DNA of 64,000 bases from Congregibacter brevis (GTDB taxonomy: Bacteria; Pseudomonadota; Gammaproteobacteria; Pseudomonadales; Halieaceae), in NCBI RefSeq assembly GCF_045689245.1, contig NZ_CP136865.1, forward strand, positions 1,364,001 through 1,428,000, given 5' to 3'. Each line of letters begins with the position of its first letter. The first letter of the stretch is position 1. The position numbers were made by a program, and so were the translations under genes. The notes beneath the pieces were generated by a model. That model did not search any database. It saw only the letters and a list, made by a program, of their open reading frames with translations, and was not told the origin of the DNA. Positions 50,782 through 60,178 of the stretch are shown here, piece after piece.

Positions 50782-51834
50782 CTAAAGGTGCAATATGCGT
50801 CTATTCACTGTGTCATCTGCGGCTAGACCTGCGAAATCATCAAACGCCTTCTCTGTGGTTCGAATGATGTTCTTAGTGATGAACTCAACGCCTTCACGTG
50901 CACCATCTTCAGGGTCCTTCAGACAGCATTCCCATTCCAGTACCGCCCAGCCTTGGTATCCATACTTAGCTAGCTGACTGAAGATACGTGAAAAGTCGAC
51001 CTGCCCATCCCCGAGCGAGCGAAATCGACCCGCTCGATCTTTCCAGTTTTGGTAGCCGCCATATACGCCACTCTTGCCCGTAGGATTGAACTCTGCGTCC
51101 TTTACGTGAAACATTTTTATGTGCTCATAGTAGTGGTCTATGAACTGGCTGTAGTCCAACTGCTGCAGTAAGAAATGGCTGGGATCGTAGAGAATATTGC
51201 ACCGTGCATGATTGCCAGTGGCCTCCAGGAATCTTTCAAAGCTGATCCCATCGTGCAGGTCCTCGCCTGGGTGAATTTCGTAGCAGAGATCTACACCGGC
51301 AGCGTCGAAAGCATTAAGGATTGGTATCCAGCGTTCTGCCAATGCGGCGAAGCCTGTCTCTACAAGACCTGTGGGTCGTTGTGGCCAGGGGTACACAGTG
51401 TGCCAAAGAAGCGCGCCGGAAAAAGTCGCATGCGCATTGAGTCCGAGGTTCTGACTTGCCTTGGCGGCGAGAAAAAGTTGGTTTGTTGCCCAGGCCTGAC
51501 GTGCAGTCCTGTTGCCGCGAAACGCCTCCGGCGCAAAGGCATCAAACAGCGCGTCATAGGCTGGATTTACCGCTATCAGCTGACCTTGCAAATGGGTGGA
51601 TAACTCGGTGATCTCAACGCCGCTATCCTGGCAAATGCCCTTTAGCTCGTCGCAGTACGTTTTGCTGTCAGCAGCGAGATCCAAGTCAACGAGATTCGAA
51701 TCCCAAGTTGGAACCTGTATGCCTTTGTAGCCTAAGTCGCCAGCCCATGCGACTATATCGGCAAAGGTGGCAAATGGCTTCTCGTCGCTTACAAACTGCG
51801 CGAGAAAAATACCGGGGCCTTTCATGCCCGTCAT
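50782..51834 (-). CDS. Sugar phosphate isomerase/epimerase-like TIM barrel
   Basis: About 350 residues. The ATG at 51834 is chosen (GAGGAG 7 bases upstream); an in-frame ATG at 51867 overlaps the upstream gene. The AP-endonuclease-2-type TIM barrel is marked by GYKGIQVPTWD, LCYEIHPGEDLHDG, CNILYDPSHF, KMFHVKDAEF and WAVLEWECC, with Glu/Asp/His metal ligands. Members epimerise, isomerise or cleave keto-sugars. It is next to the Gfo/Idh/MocA gene and the sugar transporter. Confidence 0.87.
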   Translation of the reverse strand: MTGMKGPGIFLAQFVSDEKPFATFADIVAWAGDLGYKGIQVPTWDSNLVDLDLAADSKTYCDELKGICQDSGVEITELSTHLQGQLIAVNPAYDALFDAFAPEAFRGNRTARQAWATNQLFLAAKASQNLGLNAHATFSGALLWHTVYPWPQRPTGLVETGFAALAERWIPILNAFDAAGVDLCYEIHPGEDLHDGISFERFLEATGNHARCNILYDPSHFLLQQLDYSQFIDHYYEHIKMFHVKDAEFNPTGKSGVYGGYQNWKDRAGRFRSLGDGQVDFSRIFSQLAKYGYQGWAVLEWECCLKDPEDGAREGVEFITKNIIRTTEKAFDDFAGLAADDTVNRRILHL

Positions 51835-51853
51835 GGCAAGCTCCTCATCGTGT

Positions 51854-53011
51854 TCAGTGGGACTCAAAACGATGCCATTTGATATCGCTTTGACTTGCTG
51901 TCACTGCGAGTTCGATAAACGCCATGCCTCTCACTGCTTCAGTGATTCCCGGGCAATTGAAGAGAGCGGTATCGGTGCCTTCTCCAAATTCGCGTACTCT
52001 TACTCGCGTGGCAAACGCCAGGTATAGATTTGCGAACGCTTCAAGGTAGCCCTCGGGATGCCCCGCAGGTGTTCTCGTTGCGGCCGCGGCGGAATCACTC
52101 AAGTAATCCGCCGCTGTGCGCACTATCTCATCAGGGCGATCAGGCCATTTCAAACGAAGGCTGTTGGGATTTTGCTGCGACCATTCCAGACCACCCTTTT
52201 CCCCATACACACGAAGGCTCAAAGCATTTTCCTCACCCGTGCAGATCTGACTGGCCTGTAACACTCCCTTCGCGCCGCCATCAAACCGAAGAAGCACCGA
52301 TCCATCGTCGTCGAGCTCGCGACCGGGAACAAAGCTCGTCAAATCGGCACAAAGCTCGGTAATCCGTAAACCGGAAACAAACTCAGCAAGATTCGCCGCG
52401 TGAACGCCGATATCACCCATGCAGCTGCTGATGCCAGCTTTGGAAGGATCCAGGCGCCAAGCGGCTTGTTTACTTTCGCGTTCGATAGAATCATTTGCGA
52501 GCCAGCCTTGGTTGTAGTCCACTAGGATCTTGCGAATCCGCCCGAATGCACCCATAGATACACGGTGTTGTGCTTCTTGAACCATGGGATAGCCGATGTA
52601 TGGGTGTGTTAATCCATAAATTAGGTCGCACTTTTCGATGATCTTGCGCATTGTCAGCACTTCGCTAAGGCTAAATGTCGCCGGTTTGTCACTTAGGACG
52701 TGAAAGCCAGATTTCAAAGCAGCGACAGCGACTGGAAAGTGCAGATGATTGGGTGTCACGATGGATACAAATTGCATCCGATCTTCTTTGGGTAGCTCAG
52801 ATTCCGCAGTCATCATCAGTTCGTAACTTGTGTATACGCGGTGATCTGGCAAACCCAACGAGGCACCTGATCTACGTGATCGTTCGGTGTTGCTACTAAA
52901 CGCCCCGCACACGAGTTCGATTTCCTGGTCTAAGGCGGCTGCCATGCGGTGAATGGCACCGATGAATGCGCCTTCTCCGCCCCCGACCATTCCCATTCGT
53001 ACTTTAGACAT
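51854..53011 (-). CDS. Gfo/Idh/MocA-family oxidoreductase
   Basis: 385 residues. A Rossmann motif (GMVGGGEGAFIGAIHRMAA) is followed by SIVTPNHLHFPVAVAALKSGFHVLSDKPATFSL with the EKP-type Lys written DKP. The C-terminal barrel shows GDIGVHAANLAEFV. It should oxidise or reduce a sugar or keto-sugar with NAD(P). It is first of the minus-strand sugar unit, divergent from an AraC regulator. ThuB of keto-trehalose catabolism is in this family. Confidence 0.9.
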   Translation of the reverse strand: MSKVRMGMVGGGEGAFIGAIHRMAAALDQEIELVCGAFSSNTERSRRSGASLGLPDHRVYTSYELMMTAESELPKEDRMQFVSIVTPNHLHFPVAVAALKSGFHVLSDKPATFSLSEVLTMRKIIEKCDLIYGLTHPYIGYPMVQEAQHRVSMGAFGRIRKILVDYNQGWLANDSIERESKQAAWRLDPSKAGISSCMGDIGVHAANLAEFVSGLRITELCADLTSFVPGRELDDDGSVLLRFDGGAKGVLQASQICTGEENALSLRVYGEKGGLEWSQQNPNSLRLKWPDRPDEIVRTAADYLSDSAAAATRTPAGHPEGYLEAFANLYLAFATRVRVREFGEGTDTALFNCPGITEAVRGMAFIELAVTASQSDIKWHRFESH

Positions 53012-53129
53012 AACGCCTCGGTTTTTCTTGCGTGAAAGCCCGTGTTGCGAACGTGGGGCAAACTACTCACTATTAAGAGAGCAAGCTTCTCGTCATCCGG
53101 GATAGAAAGCTTGGAAGAATTCCTTTGTT

Positions 53130-53141
53130 ATTTGTACAAAT
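53130..53141. promoter_or_regulatory. Perfect 12-bp palindrome in the divergent sugar-gene promoter region
   Basis: ATTTGTACAAAT lies in the 306-base gap between the Gfo/Idh/MocA gene and the AraC gene at 53318. Apart from this palindrome nothing else is recognisable; promoters for both directions must be here. It could be an operator, but its symmetry is unlike the direct repeats usual for AraC proteins. Confidence 0.4.
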
Positions 53142-53317
53142 TCAGCGCTGGTAAACTGTTTGGATAAATCTGGTGTTTAATAGCGTTGATTGACTCAGGA
53201 AAGCGGTGCGTAACCCAAACTTGTTGCCGATACTCAGGTCGGATTAAAAGTGCTCCGATTGCGGTCAACACAAATCAACGGTTCTTGGGGCGACGGGGTT
53301 AACGGAGACCAAATACT

Positions 53318-54181
53318 TTGAAACCCATACTGGAAAGCATTGAACCTCAGGTTGATGCCTCGCTGATATCTGTAAGGCATTCCTGGCTTACGATAGACGG
53401 CTACATCGGATGGCATATGCATCCGGAGATCGAAATTGTCTATATGGTTTCTGGGCGAGGTGAGCTATATGTCGGTGATTCGATCACTAGGTTCGTCGAA
53501 GGCGACCTTATCCTGCTTGGTCCAAACCTACCGCATTGTTACAACGAAGACGAACACCTAGATACTCCATTTACTATATTGATGGTGCAGTTCGATCAAG
53601 AAGCCCTGATCAGCCCGATGTCTCGTCTTCCTGAACTCAACGGTGTTACGCAGCTGATCGATCAAGCGAGCAGAGGCCTTAAGTTCTCGGGTCTGAAGAA
53701 CTCCAGCGAGGCTGATCATCTAAATGCAGCGGTCGATCAGCAAGGTTTATTGCGCCTAACCTCACTATTGCATTTATTGAACGGTCTCAGCGAAAACACC
53801 GATAGGGAGTCTCTTGCCGGCGAAGGCTTTTACACTGATCAAGGGGAGTTTTCCGCTGACAAAATGGCATTAATAGTCAACTACATTAAGCAAAATCTGC
53901 AATCCGAGATTGTGCAAAGCGATATAGCGGAACGTGTCGGCATGACCTCATCCAGCTTCAGTCGTTTTTTCCGTAACGCGGCGGGCAGAACGTTTGTTTC
54001 CTTTGTTAACCTGGTGCGAACTTCCGAAGCTTGCAGGCTGCTGGCGTTTTCGGAAGACAGCATCGCTCAAATCGCGTTTTCTTGCGGCTACCACAATTTG
54101 TCGAATTTTAATCGGCAGTTCAGAGAGTTACGTGGCACAACTCCCACGTCCTACCGAGCGGCGGTAAAGAAGACGGCGTAA
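53318..54181 (+). CDS. AraC-family regulator with cupin domain
   Basis: 287 residues. The N-terminal cupin is GYIGWHMHPEIEIVYMVSGRGELYVGDSITRFVEGDLILLGPNLPH, and the C-terminal pair of HTHs is SDIAERVGMTSSSFSRFFRNAAGRTFVSFVNLVRTSEACRLL and AQIAFSCGYHNLSNFNRQFRELRGTTP. It likely senses a sugar and controls the divergent minus-strand sugar genes. The ATG at 53318 is preceded by GGAGA. Confidence 0.9.
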   Translation: MKPILESIEPQVDASLISVRHSWLTIDGYIGWHMHPEIEIVYMVSGRGELYVGDSITRFVEGDLILLGPNLPHCYNEDEHLDTPFTILMVQFDQEALISPMSRLPELNGVTQLIDQASRGLKFSGLKNSSEADHLNAAVDQQGLLRLTSLLHLLNGLSENTDRESLAGEGFYTDQGEFSADKMALIVNYIKQNLQSEIVQSDIAERVGMTSSSFSRFFRNAAGRTFVSFVNLVRTSEACRLLAFSEDSIAQIAFSCGYHNLSNFNRQFRELRGTTPTSYRAAVKKTA

Positions 54182-54456
54182 TGCCGCTCAATTCTGTATT
54201 GCTCAATGGGCAAATGAGTAGGAGCCAACGCCGAAGTGTCATCCTACACTTTGTTGGTGTTCGACAGTGGATGACGTAAACGCGCATGCCTTCAAGTAAG
54301 CACACCTTATGCCCCTGGCCGCACGTTCTAGATGCGGTCTTTAGTGCGTGCTTCTTCTTTGATCGTAGACGTCACGCTCGACAAGTCGGGCTGGAGTCCG
54401 GGATTGTGCTGTTGCTCTCCCGTGCGGTCATTGATCAGGCATTGGGGAAATGACAC

Positions 54457-55077
54457 TTGAATCGACGTGACTTCCTTCATTGTGCGGCCGTTTTGGTATC
54501 GGGGGCTTCCGGTTTCTCAAGCGTGGCGCTCAGCCAAGAGCAAAGGGACTTTATCGCGAGTCGACAGGATTACGTGAAGTCGCCTGTCTCGCTGTTCAGT
54601 GAGGAGCAGCGGGAGATGTGCGCGATAATATGCGAGCACATCATTCCCGCTACAGATACGCCGGGTGCCATTGATGCAAATGTACCGTCGTTCGTCGAGT
54701 TAATGGTGAGCGACTGGTATACAAACTCTGAACGTAGCGTTTTTTTGGCGGGACTTTCGTCCGTCGAGCAGCGCTCGCAGCAGCACCACCAGCAATCATT
54801 TGCGGTGCTAGACGGCGAAGATCAGATCCAGATTCTCAAGGAACTCGAAGCCAGCGCCGCTGACTCTGTTTGGTACGCCCCCGGCCGGCGATCTTCAGAG
54901 ACGATGAACGACGTTCCATTTATTTGCCAGATAAAAGAACTCACGACCTTTGGCTTTTTTACTTCAAAGCTCGGTGCCACAGGAGTTCTTCGATACAACC
55001 CGATGCCGATGCGTTTTGATGGGGCGATCCCGTTAGAGGAAGACGACAGCAGTTGGGCTTTCCAAATTGTTGGTTAA
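54457..55077 (+). CDS. Gluconate-2-dehydrogenase subunit-3-like protein (Tat-type)
   Basis: 206 residues from a TTG start. NRRDFLHCAAVLVSGASGFSS is a twin-arginine-like signal, so it is exported folded. SLFSEEQREMCAIICEHIIPATDTPGAIDANVPSFVELMVSDW is the family hallmark. In this family the small subunit pairs with a GMC flavoprotein to oxidise sugars in the periplasm. The GMC gene starts 15 bases after the stop, which fits. Confidence 0.86.
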   Translation: MNRRDFLHCAAVLVSGASGFSSVALSQEQRDFIASRQDYVKSPVSLFSEEQREMCAIICEHIIPATDTPGAIDANVPSFVELMVSDWYTNSERSVFLAGLSSVEQRSQQHHQQSFAVLDGEDQIQILKELEASAADSVWYAPGRRSSETMNDVPFICQIKELTTFGFFTSKLGATGVLRYNPMPMRFDGAIPLEEDDSSWAFQIVG

Positions 55078-55091
55078 CGAATACATAAACT

Positions 55092-56792
55092 ATGCAAAGT
55101 AGCACTGAATTTGATGCCATTGTCATTGGGTCGGGAATCACAGGTGGTTGGGCCGCGAAAGAGCTTACTGAAAGAGGGCTTAAAGTGCTCGTACTGGAGC
55201 GCGGGCGGGATCTTCAGCATGGTTCAGGATACCTCGGAGAGCACGCGCCATCGTGGAAGATGACGTTCAATGGCAGGGCCGACCGGGAGGAACTCGCTAA
55301 AGATTACGAAGTGCAGTCTCACTGCTACGCAATGAGTCAGGCCAACAAGCAGTTTTGGAATGTTGACTCTGAGCATCCCTACGCTCTCGATGAGAGCAAA
55401 CCGTTTGACTGGATTCGCGGTGATGTTGTTGGAGGCCGCTCGCTTATGTGGGGGCGTCAAACCTACCGGCTGAGCGAGCAGGACTTCAACGCGAATGCAA
55501 AAGATGGTCACGGAATCCCCTGGCCAGTAGGCTACGAGGACATTGCACCCTGGTACAGCTATGTTGAGAAGTTCATTGGGGTGAACGGTCGACGAGAGAA
55601 TCTTCCTCAGCTACCAGACGGTGAGTTCCAAAAACCGATGCCTTGGATGGCTCTCGAAGAGACAATTAGCGATCGACTAAAAACCGCCGCGCCCGACGTT
55701 ACGCTTACCAACTCACGCTCAGCCATCTTAACTGAGCCACTGCCGGGTCGATCAGCATGCCACTACTGTGGGCCTTGCGAACGAGGGTGCTCGACCGGCA
55801 GCTACTTTAGTTCGCAAAGCTCAACGCTGCCAGCAGCGAGGGCTACAGGGAATCTTACGCTCGTTTCTGACGCGATCGTGGAGCGCCTAGAGTACGACCA
55901 AAGCGCAGAGCGTATAAGCAGCGTGTATGTTGTCGACAGGAACACACGGACGCGTAAAAAGTACTCTGCAAAAGTTTTCTTCCTTTGCGCCTCGACGGTC
56001 GGCTCTACCCAACTATTGCTAAACAGCAAAAGTGAATCTTTCCCAAACGGCCTTGGTAACAAGAGCGGAACACTGGGGCATTATCTCATGGACCATAGTT
56101 TCGGAGTGAGTGGCCTCGGCGTGTTCTTCGATCATCTTGACAGCTATTACTACGGAAATAGGCCCACCGGTCTCTATATCCCACGTTTTCGGAATCTGGA
56201 TGGTGCAGACGATCAAGACACTGATTTTCTTCGTGGCTACGGATTTCAAACGGGAACACTTCGAGCTGACTGGCGATTCCAGCATAACCGGCCTGGTTTT
56301 GGTGAAGGCTACAAGGAAGCGTTACGCAAACCCGGCTATTGGCTGTTCGCATTGATTGGTTTTGCAGAAACGCTACCGGTGAAGAGGAACCGGATGTATT
56401 TGAGCCGAAACAAAGTTGATCGCTACGGAATACCTCAGGTCGTATTTGACTATGAATGGCAAGAGAATGACTACAAATTGCGGCAAGATGCCAACAAACA
56501 AGCGAAGCGAATTCTCAATTCGGCGGGAGCGGCGATTGTTACAGAAGGTTCAGATGATTTGTCCACCCCTGGCCTGGGTATCCACGAGATGGGGACGGCA
56601 CGAATGGGTGATGACCCTAATCAATCGGTGCTCAATAAGCACAATCAGGCGCATGGAATTCCAAACCTGTTTGTAACTGACGGGTCATTCATGGCTTCAT
56701 CATCATGTGTTAATCCCTCGCTGACCTATATGGCATTTACAGCCCGAGCCTGTGCATACGCGACTGAGCTGCTTGCATCCGGAGACTTGTAA
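55092..56792 (+). CDS. GMC-family FAD oxidoreductase, sugar dehydrogenase-like
   Basis: 566 residues. The FAD motif is FDAIVIGSGITGGWAAKELTERG, then SLMWGRQTYR. The second GMC signature and C-terminal site are HEMGTARMGDDPNQSVL and SSSCVNPSLTYMA, with the active-site Asn. It is the large subunit that pairs with the upstream subunit-3-like protein, probably a glycoside or gluconate dehydrogenase exported by its Tat partner, as it has no signal of its own. No cytochrome c subunit is adjacent. Confidence 0.88.
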   Translation: MQSSTEFDAIVIGSGITGGWAAKELTERGLKVLVLERGRDLQHGSGYLGEHAPSWKMTFNGRADREELAKDYEVQSHCYAMSQANKQFWNVDSEHPYALDESKPFDWIRGDVVGGRSLMWGRQTYRLSEQDFNANAKDGHGIPWPVGYEDIAPWYSYVEKFIGVNGRRENLPQLPDGEFQKPMPWMALEETISDRLKTAAPDVTLTNSRSAILTEPLPGRSACHYCGPCERGCSTGSYFSSQSSTLPAARATGNLTLVSDAIVERLEYDQSAERISSVYVVDRNTRTRKKYSAKVFFLCASTVGSTQLLLNSKSESFPNGLGNKSGTLGHYLMDHSFGVSGLGVFFDHLDSYYYGNRPTGLYIPRFRNLDGADDQDTDFLRGYGFQTGTLRADWRFQHNRPGFGEGYKEALRKPGYWLFALIGFAETLPVKRNRMYLSRNKVDRYGIPQVVFDYEWQENDYKLRQDANKQAKRILNSAGAAIVTEGSDDLSTPGLGIHEMGTARMGDDPNQSVLNKHNQAHGIPNLFVTDGSFMASSSCVNPSLTYMAFTARACAYATELLASGDL

Positions 56793-56808
56793 AGCCACAG
56801 AATAGTCT

Positions 56809-57654
56809 ATGAAGAGATCTCTAAAAATAGCGGGTATTTCTTTGCTGGGCGCAATCCTAATCTGTGCCATCGCCTTTTATGTATTCCTGAAACATCACGG
56901 GCTTATACCGCGTTACGAATATGATGTGGTGGCACCGGACAAACCTGTACTGACAAGACCCGCTATTCTCGTGTTGAGCAAGACCAACGGCTTTATACAC
57001 CACGATGCCCTACCCGAAGCTGAAGCAATGCTAACGCGGATTGCCAAGCATAACGACTGGAGCATGTATCACACCAAAAACGGTGCGACGCACACGCCTA
57101 CATTTCTGGAGGACTTCGACGTCATTGTTTGGAACAACGTGTCAGGCGATGTTCTAGATGCTTTCCAGCGCACAGCGATGCGGAAATGGATTGAGGAAGG
57201 AGGTACGTGGATTGGTATTCACGCTTCCGGAGGCGAACTCGAGTACCGATGGGACTGGTATGTTGATGAATTGTTGGGAGCTCAGTTTGTAGGCCACACG
57301 ATGGATCCTCAGTTCCAGGATGCCGAGATAACCGTTAATCCAACAGGCTCTTCGATCACGGCCCACCTCTCATCCGTTTGGAAAATTCCTAATGAAGAGT
57401 GGTATGCCTTCGATCAATCACCAAACCACGCGACAACGACGATACTTCTAACTCTTGATGAGTCCTCTTACATTACGGTCGGCGAAAACTTCTTTGGTCA
57501 GGATCGCATGCAAGGTGAGCACCCAATTACATGGAGCCATCGCCAGGGTAAAGGTAAGGTTTTTTACACGGCTATTGGGCATCAAGCTGCCACCTATCAA
57601 ATTCCGGAGTTTGTGACTCTAATCGAAAACGCAATCGCATGGGGTTTGAATTAG
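56809..57654 (+). CDS. ThuA-like protein with N-terminal anchor
   Basis: 281 residues. A membrane helix (IAGISLLGAILICAIAFYVFL) is followed by a glutamine-amidotransferase-like ThuA domain: AILVLSKTNGFIHHDALPEAEAMLTRIA, VIVWNNVSGDVLDAFQRTAMRKWIEEGGTWIGIHASGGE, and ITWSHRQGKGKVFYTAIGHQ. ThuA works with ThuB on 3-keto-disaccharides. The gene is 17 bases after the GMC gene in the same direction, so the trio 54457-57654 is one unit. The anchor suggests periplasmic action. Confidence 0.85.
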   Translation: MKRSLKIAGISLLGAILICAIAFYVFLKHHGLIPRYEYDVVAPDKPVLTRPAILVLSKTNGFIHHDALPEAEAMLTRIAKHNDWSMYHTKNGATHTPTFLEDFDVIVWNNVSGDVLDAFQRTAMRKWIEEGGTWIGIHASGGELEYRWDWYVDELLGAQFVGHTMDPQFQDAEITVNPTGSSITAHLSSVWKIPNEEWYAFDQSPNHATTTILLTLDESSYITVGENFFGQDRMQGEHPITWSHRQGKGKVFYTAIGHQAATYQIPEFVTLIENAIAWGLN

Positions 57655-57776
57655 CTTGGTGCATCTCCTCTGCGCGCATCGGCCATTATTGATTGTAGCT
57701 TGGAGATGCTCGCGAGCATTCCTACACTAGCCGTTATGGCTTCGGTTTGGATATCAGCTAGTGGATCGGCGAAAGC

Positions 57777-58880
57777 ATGCGAAACAAGTCTGAATCTATA
57801 TTTATCTTATGGCGATTTCTTGAGGGGACTCCAGTACCCATGCAAGAAATTACGTCAGCGATGAACTCAATGTACGACCAGAATAAGAACCATGTTCTTC
57901 CTTCTATGTTGTCGTTAAGAGCTGATTTGAACTCGTTGCTCGACACTAAAAAAGTAAACTTTTTCAAGAAAACGTGGCGCTGCCTGATGGAGTCCGGGGT
58001 TGAGTTGACGCCTGCTCAGGTCAATACGATGGCATCTGAGCTTAGAAGTTGTATGGCCCATGCTGATACTCTTCTCAGGAACAGAAACTTCGCAGGGAAG
58101 GTTTGCCAAACCGCCTTGGAAGCATCCGATAGTCCGACGTTGCGCGTAGCCGGACAAATGCGTGGTTGGAGTTTGACCCTTACGGTAAAGGGTTCGGGGC
58201 GCTATAACTGTGGTGACACAGAGTTAACTACGCGAGTGGGAGACTTAGTGCTGCACTCACCCGAGGCGTTTTACGACTACCGTCGTGCTTTTCAATCGAC
58301 GGAGTGGGTTCACTACTGGGTATATTTCCAGACCGAGCCTCGGTTCACTCGATGGCTAAATTGGCCCGAGCTAAGCCCACATATTCACCATCTCAATGTT
58401 CCCGAAACTGACATTGAGTGTTTAACGGATATCTTTCGGAAAGCCATATCGTTTACGAAGGACGAAACTATCGTAAGTACGTCACTTCTAGCTAATCAGA
58501 TAGAAGAGCTCCTCATTCGTTGCTATTCGTTTACTGAGTTGGAAAAACCCGCTGAATATGATGTCAGGGTTCAAGATGCCAAAGACTTCATCCTCGAACG
58601 TCTGGATCAAGGTATCACTATTTATGACGTCGCCGATGCTGTGGGTTTGTCCAAAACCAGACTGTCTGCGTTGTTTAAAGCAAACACAGGGCGAACCGTG
58701 TTTCAGTGGAGAGATGAACGTCGCGTGGCGGAAGCTTCAAAGTTGTTGAAGAAGACGCAGCTAAGTATCACGCAAATAGCGCGCGCAACTGGATACAATG
58801 ATTCACTGTACTTTTCAAAGTGCTTTACAAAAGTAGCAAAAGTTTCACCCACCCAGTTTAGAAAACTACGTTGTGAATAG
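57777..58880 (+). CDS. AraC-family regulator
   Basis: 367 residues as an open frame; ATGs at 57840 and 57861 are also possible starts. A cupin-like sensor (GWSLTLTVKGSGRYNCGDTELTTRVGDLVLHSPEAFYDYR) is followed by two HTHs (GITIYDVADAVGLSKTRLSALFKANTGRTVFQWRDERRVAEA and TQIARATGYNDSLYFSKCFTKVAKVSPTQFR). It lies between the ThuA gene and a convergent DUF1295 gene. It is a second possible sugar-responsive switch for this locus. Confidence 0.86.
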   Translation: MRNKSESIFILWRFLEGTPVPMQEITSAMNSMYDQNKNHVLPSMLSLRADLNSLLDTKKVNFFKKTWRCLMESGVELTPAQVNTMASELRSCMAHADTLLRNRNFAGKVCQTALEASDSPTLRVAGQMRGWSLTLTVKGSGRYNCGDTELTTRVGDLVLHSPEAFYDYRRAFQSTEWVHYWVYFQTEPRFTRWLNWPELSPHIHHLNVPETDIECLTDIFRKAISFTKDETIVSTSLLANQIEELLIRCYSFTELEKPAEYDVRVQDAKDFILERLDQGITIYDVADAVGLSKTRLSALFKANTGRTVFQWRDERRVAEASKLLKKTQLSITQIARATGYNDSLYFSKCFTKVAKVSPTQFRKLRCE

Positions 58881-58898
58881 AGATATTGATTCGGAACT

Positions 58899-59837
58899 TC
58901 ACTCGCACTTTTTAGGCGCCCAAGGAAAAAACATACTGGTCGTCTCCTGATAATGTTTATAGCCCGGACGTTTTCTGACCGAGTAGTACTCTGCAGGGAT
59001 AGCGCCGGTTAAAAATACTAGAGTTAGATACATCATCATCGATGCTCCAACGGTACCGAGGCCTAGTGTGATCCACACTAAGGTCTGCTCCGATGGAAGC
59101 AGGAGTAACCAGGAAGAAACGGCGCTGATAACCAAGCCTGTCCAAACAAGCCATTCAGAAAAGTAATTGGGGTGACGGCTATAACGCCACAGTCCTACAT
59201 TACAGACGCCTTTTTTGTCGTTTGAGACAAAGCGAGTTTTTTGCCGATCAGCAACTGTTTCGAGTAGGTAGGCAGTGATTAGAATCGTTATACCTATAAC
59301 TTCCCATGCGGAGAACACACTGTTGCCGTTGGTGGCGAGTAAAAATCCCGGTAACGCTAAAACCGAAGTATTGGCGAGCCCCTGCACCATGATTTCCACT
59401 AACATATGGATTTCGATATTACCGTTGCCGCTTTCTTCCAACTTCAGACGCCGGTATTTGTAGCGAGGAAATTCTCGGCGAAAAATGATGCCGGTTTTTG
59501 TCGCTGCATAGAGGCCACCAATTCCCATGCGTAGACCTATGAATAGATAGGCTAAACCAGCAACCGTACGTCGGAGGATGTCGCCGTCGCCCACAGTGAT
59601 GATCATTAAGCCAATTGCTGCTACGCCAAATGGCCAGGCCAAATCCACAAACGACATACGACCTGTTTGTAAGAATGGGATACATGCAACGAATGCAAAC
59701 AAGATGACTTGAATACTGGCGTTGATCAAAAGCATCGAAACCAGAGTTTCATTTTGAGCGAATAATGCGATTGCCCAGACCGCTATAAAGGCAACAGACA
59801 GCTTTAGATAATGGCTCACTGAGGGCTCCCCTGACAA
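58899..59837 (-). CDS. DUF1295 membrane protein (steroid-5-alpha-reductase-like)
   Basis: 312 residues with seven or so membrane helices. The conserved C-terminal block is NVGLWRYSRHPNYFSEWLVWTGL, and GAIPAEYYSVRKRPGYKHYQETTSMFFPW follows, as in DUF1295 and ERG4/ICMT-like reductases using NADPH. It is divergent from the TonB receptor gene. Its substrate is unknown; it may be unrelated to the sugar genes. Confidence 0.85.
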   Translation of the reverse strand: MSGEPSVSHYLKLSVAFIAVWAIALFAQNETLVSMLLINASIQVILFAFVACIPFLQTGRMSFVDLAWPFGVAAIGLMIITVGDGDILRRTVAGLAYLFIGLRMGIGGLYAATKTGIIFRREFPRYKYRRLKLEESGNGNIEIHMLVEIMVQGLANTSVLALPGFLLATNGNSVFSAWEVIGITILITAYLLETVADRQKTRFVSNDKKGVCNVGLWRYSRHPNYFSEWLVWTGLVISAVSSWLLLLPSEQTLVWITLGLGTVGASMMMYLTLVFLTGAIPAEYYSVRKRPGYKHYQETTSMFFPWAPKKCE

Positions 59838-60063
59838 AGAATCAAATTGAAAACACCGGGATGTGAATTTTCACAAAAATAAATTTTGTCTCTTTCGTAT
59901 GGGCGACTTTTTGGGCGCCCAACTTTCCAAGACTAATTATCTGTCGTTCTGCTTGAAATTCTCTTGTTCCATTTCGGCTCCGTTTTGATCGATTTCAGCG
60001 ACCTATTTTCGCAACTAGGTAAAAATGGCGAATATTTCCTAAATAGCTGATTTAAATAGGCTT

Positions 60064-60086
60064 TTGACAACCTAAAAGAGCCTGTT
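60064..60086 (+). promoter_or_regulatory. Candidate -35 and inverted repeat upstream of the TonB receptor
   Basis: TTGACA (60064-60069) sits inside an imperfect inverted repeat, AGGCTTTT...AAAAGAGCCT (about 60058-60083). No convincing -10 is seen after it. The 341-base gap 59838-60178 has no gene; it must contain divergent promoters. A GGTAG lies just before the ATG at 60179. Confidence 0.3.
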
Positions 60087-60178
60087 TCGCACGGCTGCGC
60101 GAGCTTGTTATTGGAAAAACAAACGGATACTTTCACGCCGCCGATTTAATAATTCATCAACAATAGTGGTGGTAGAAA

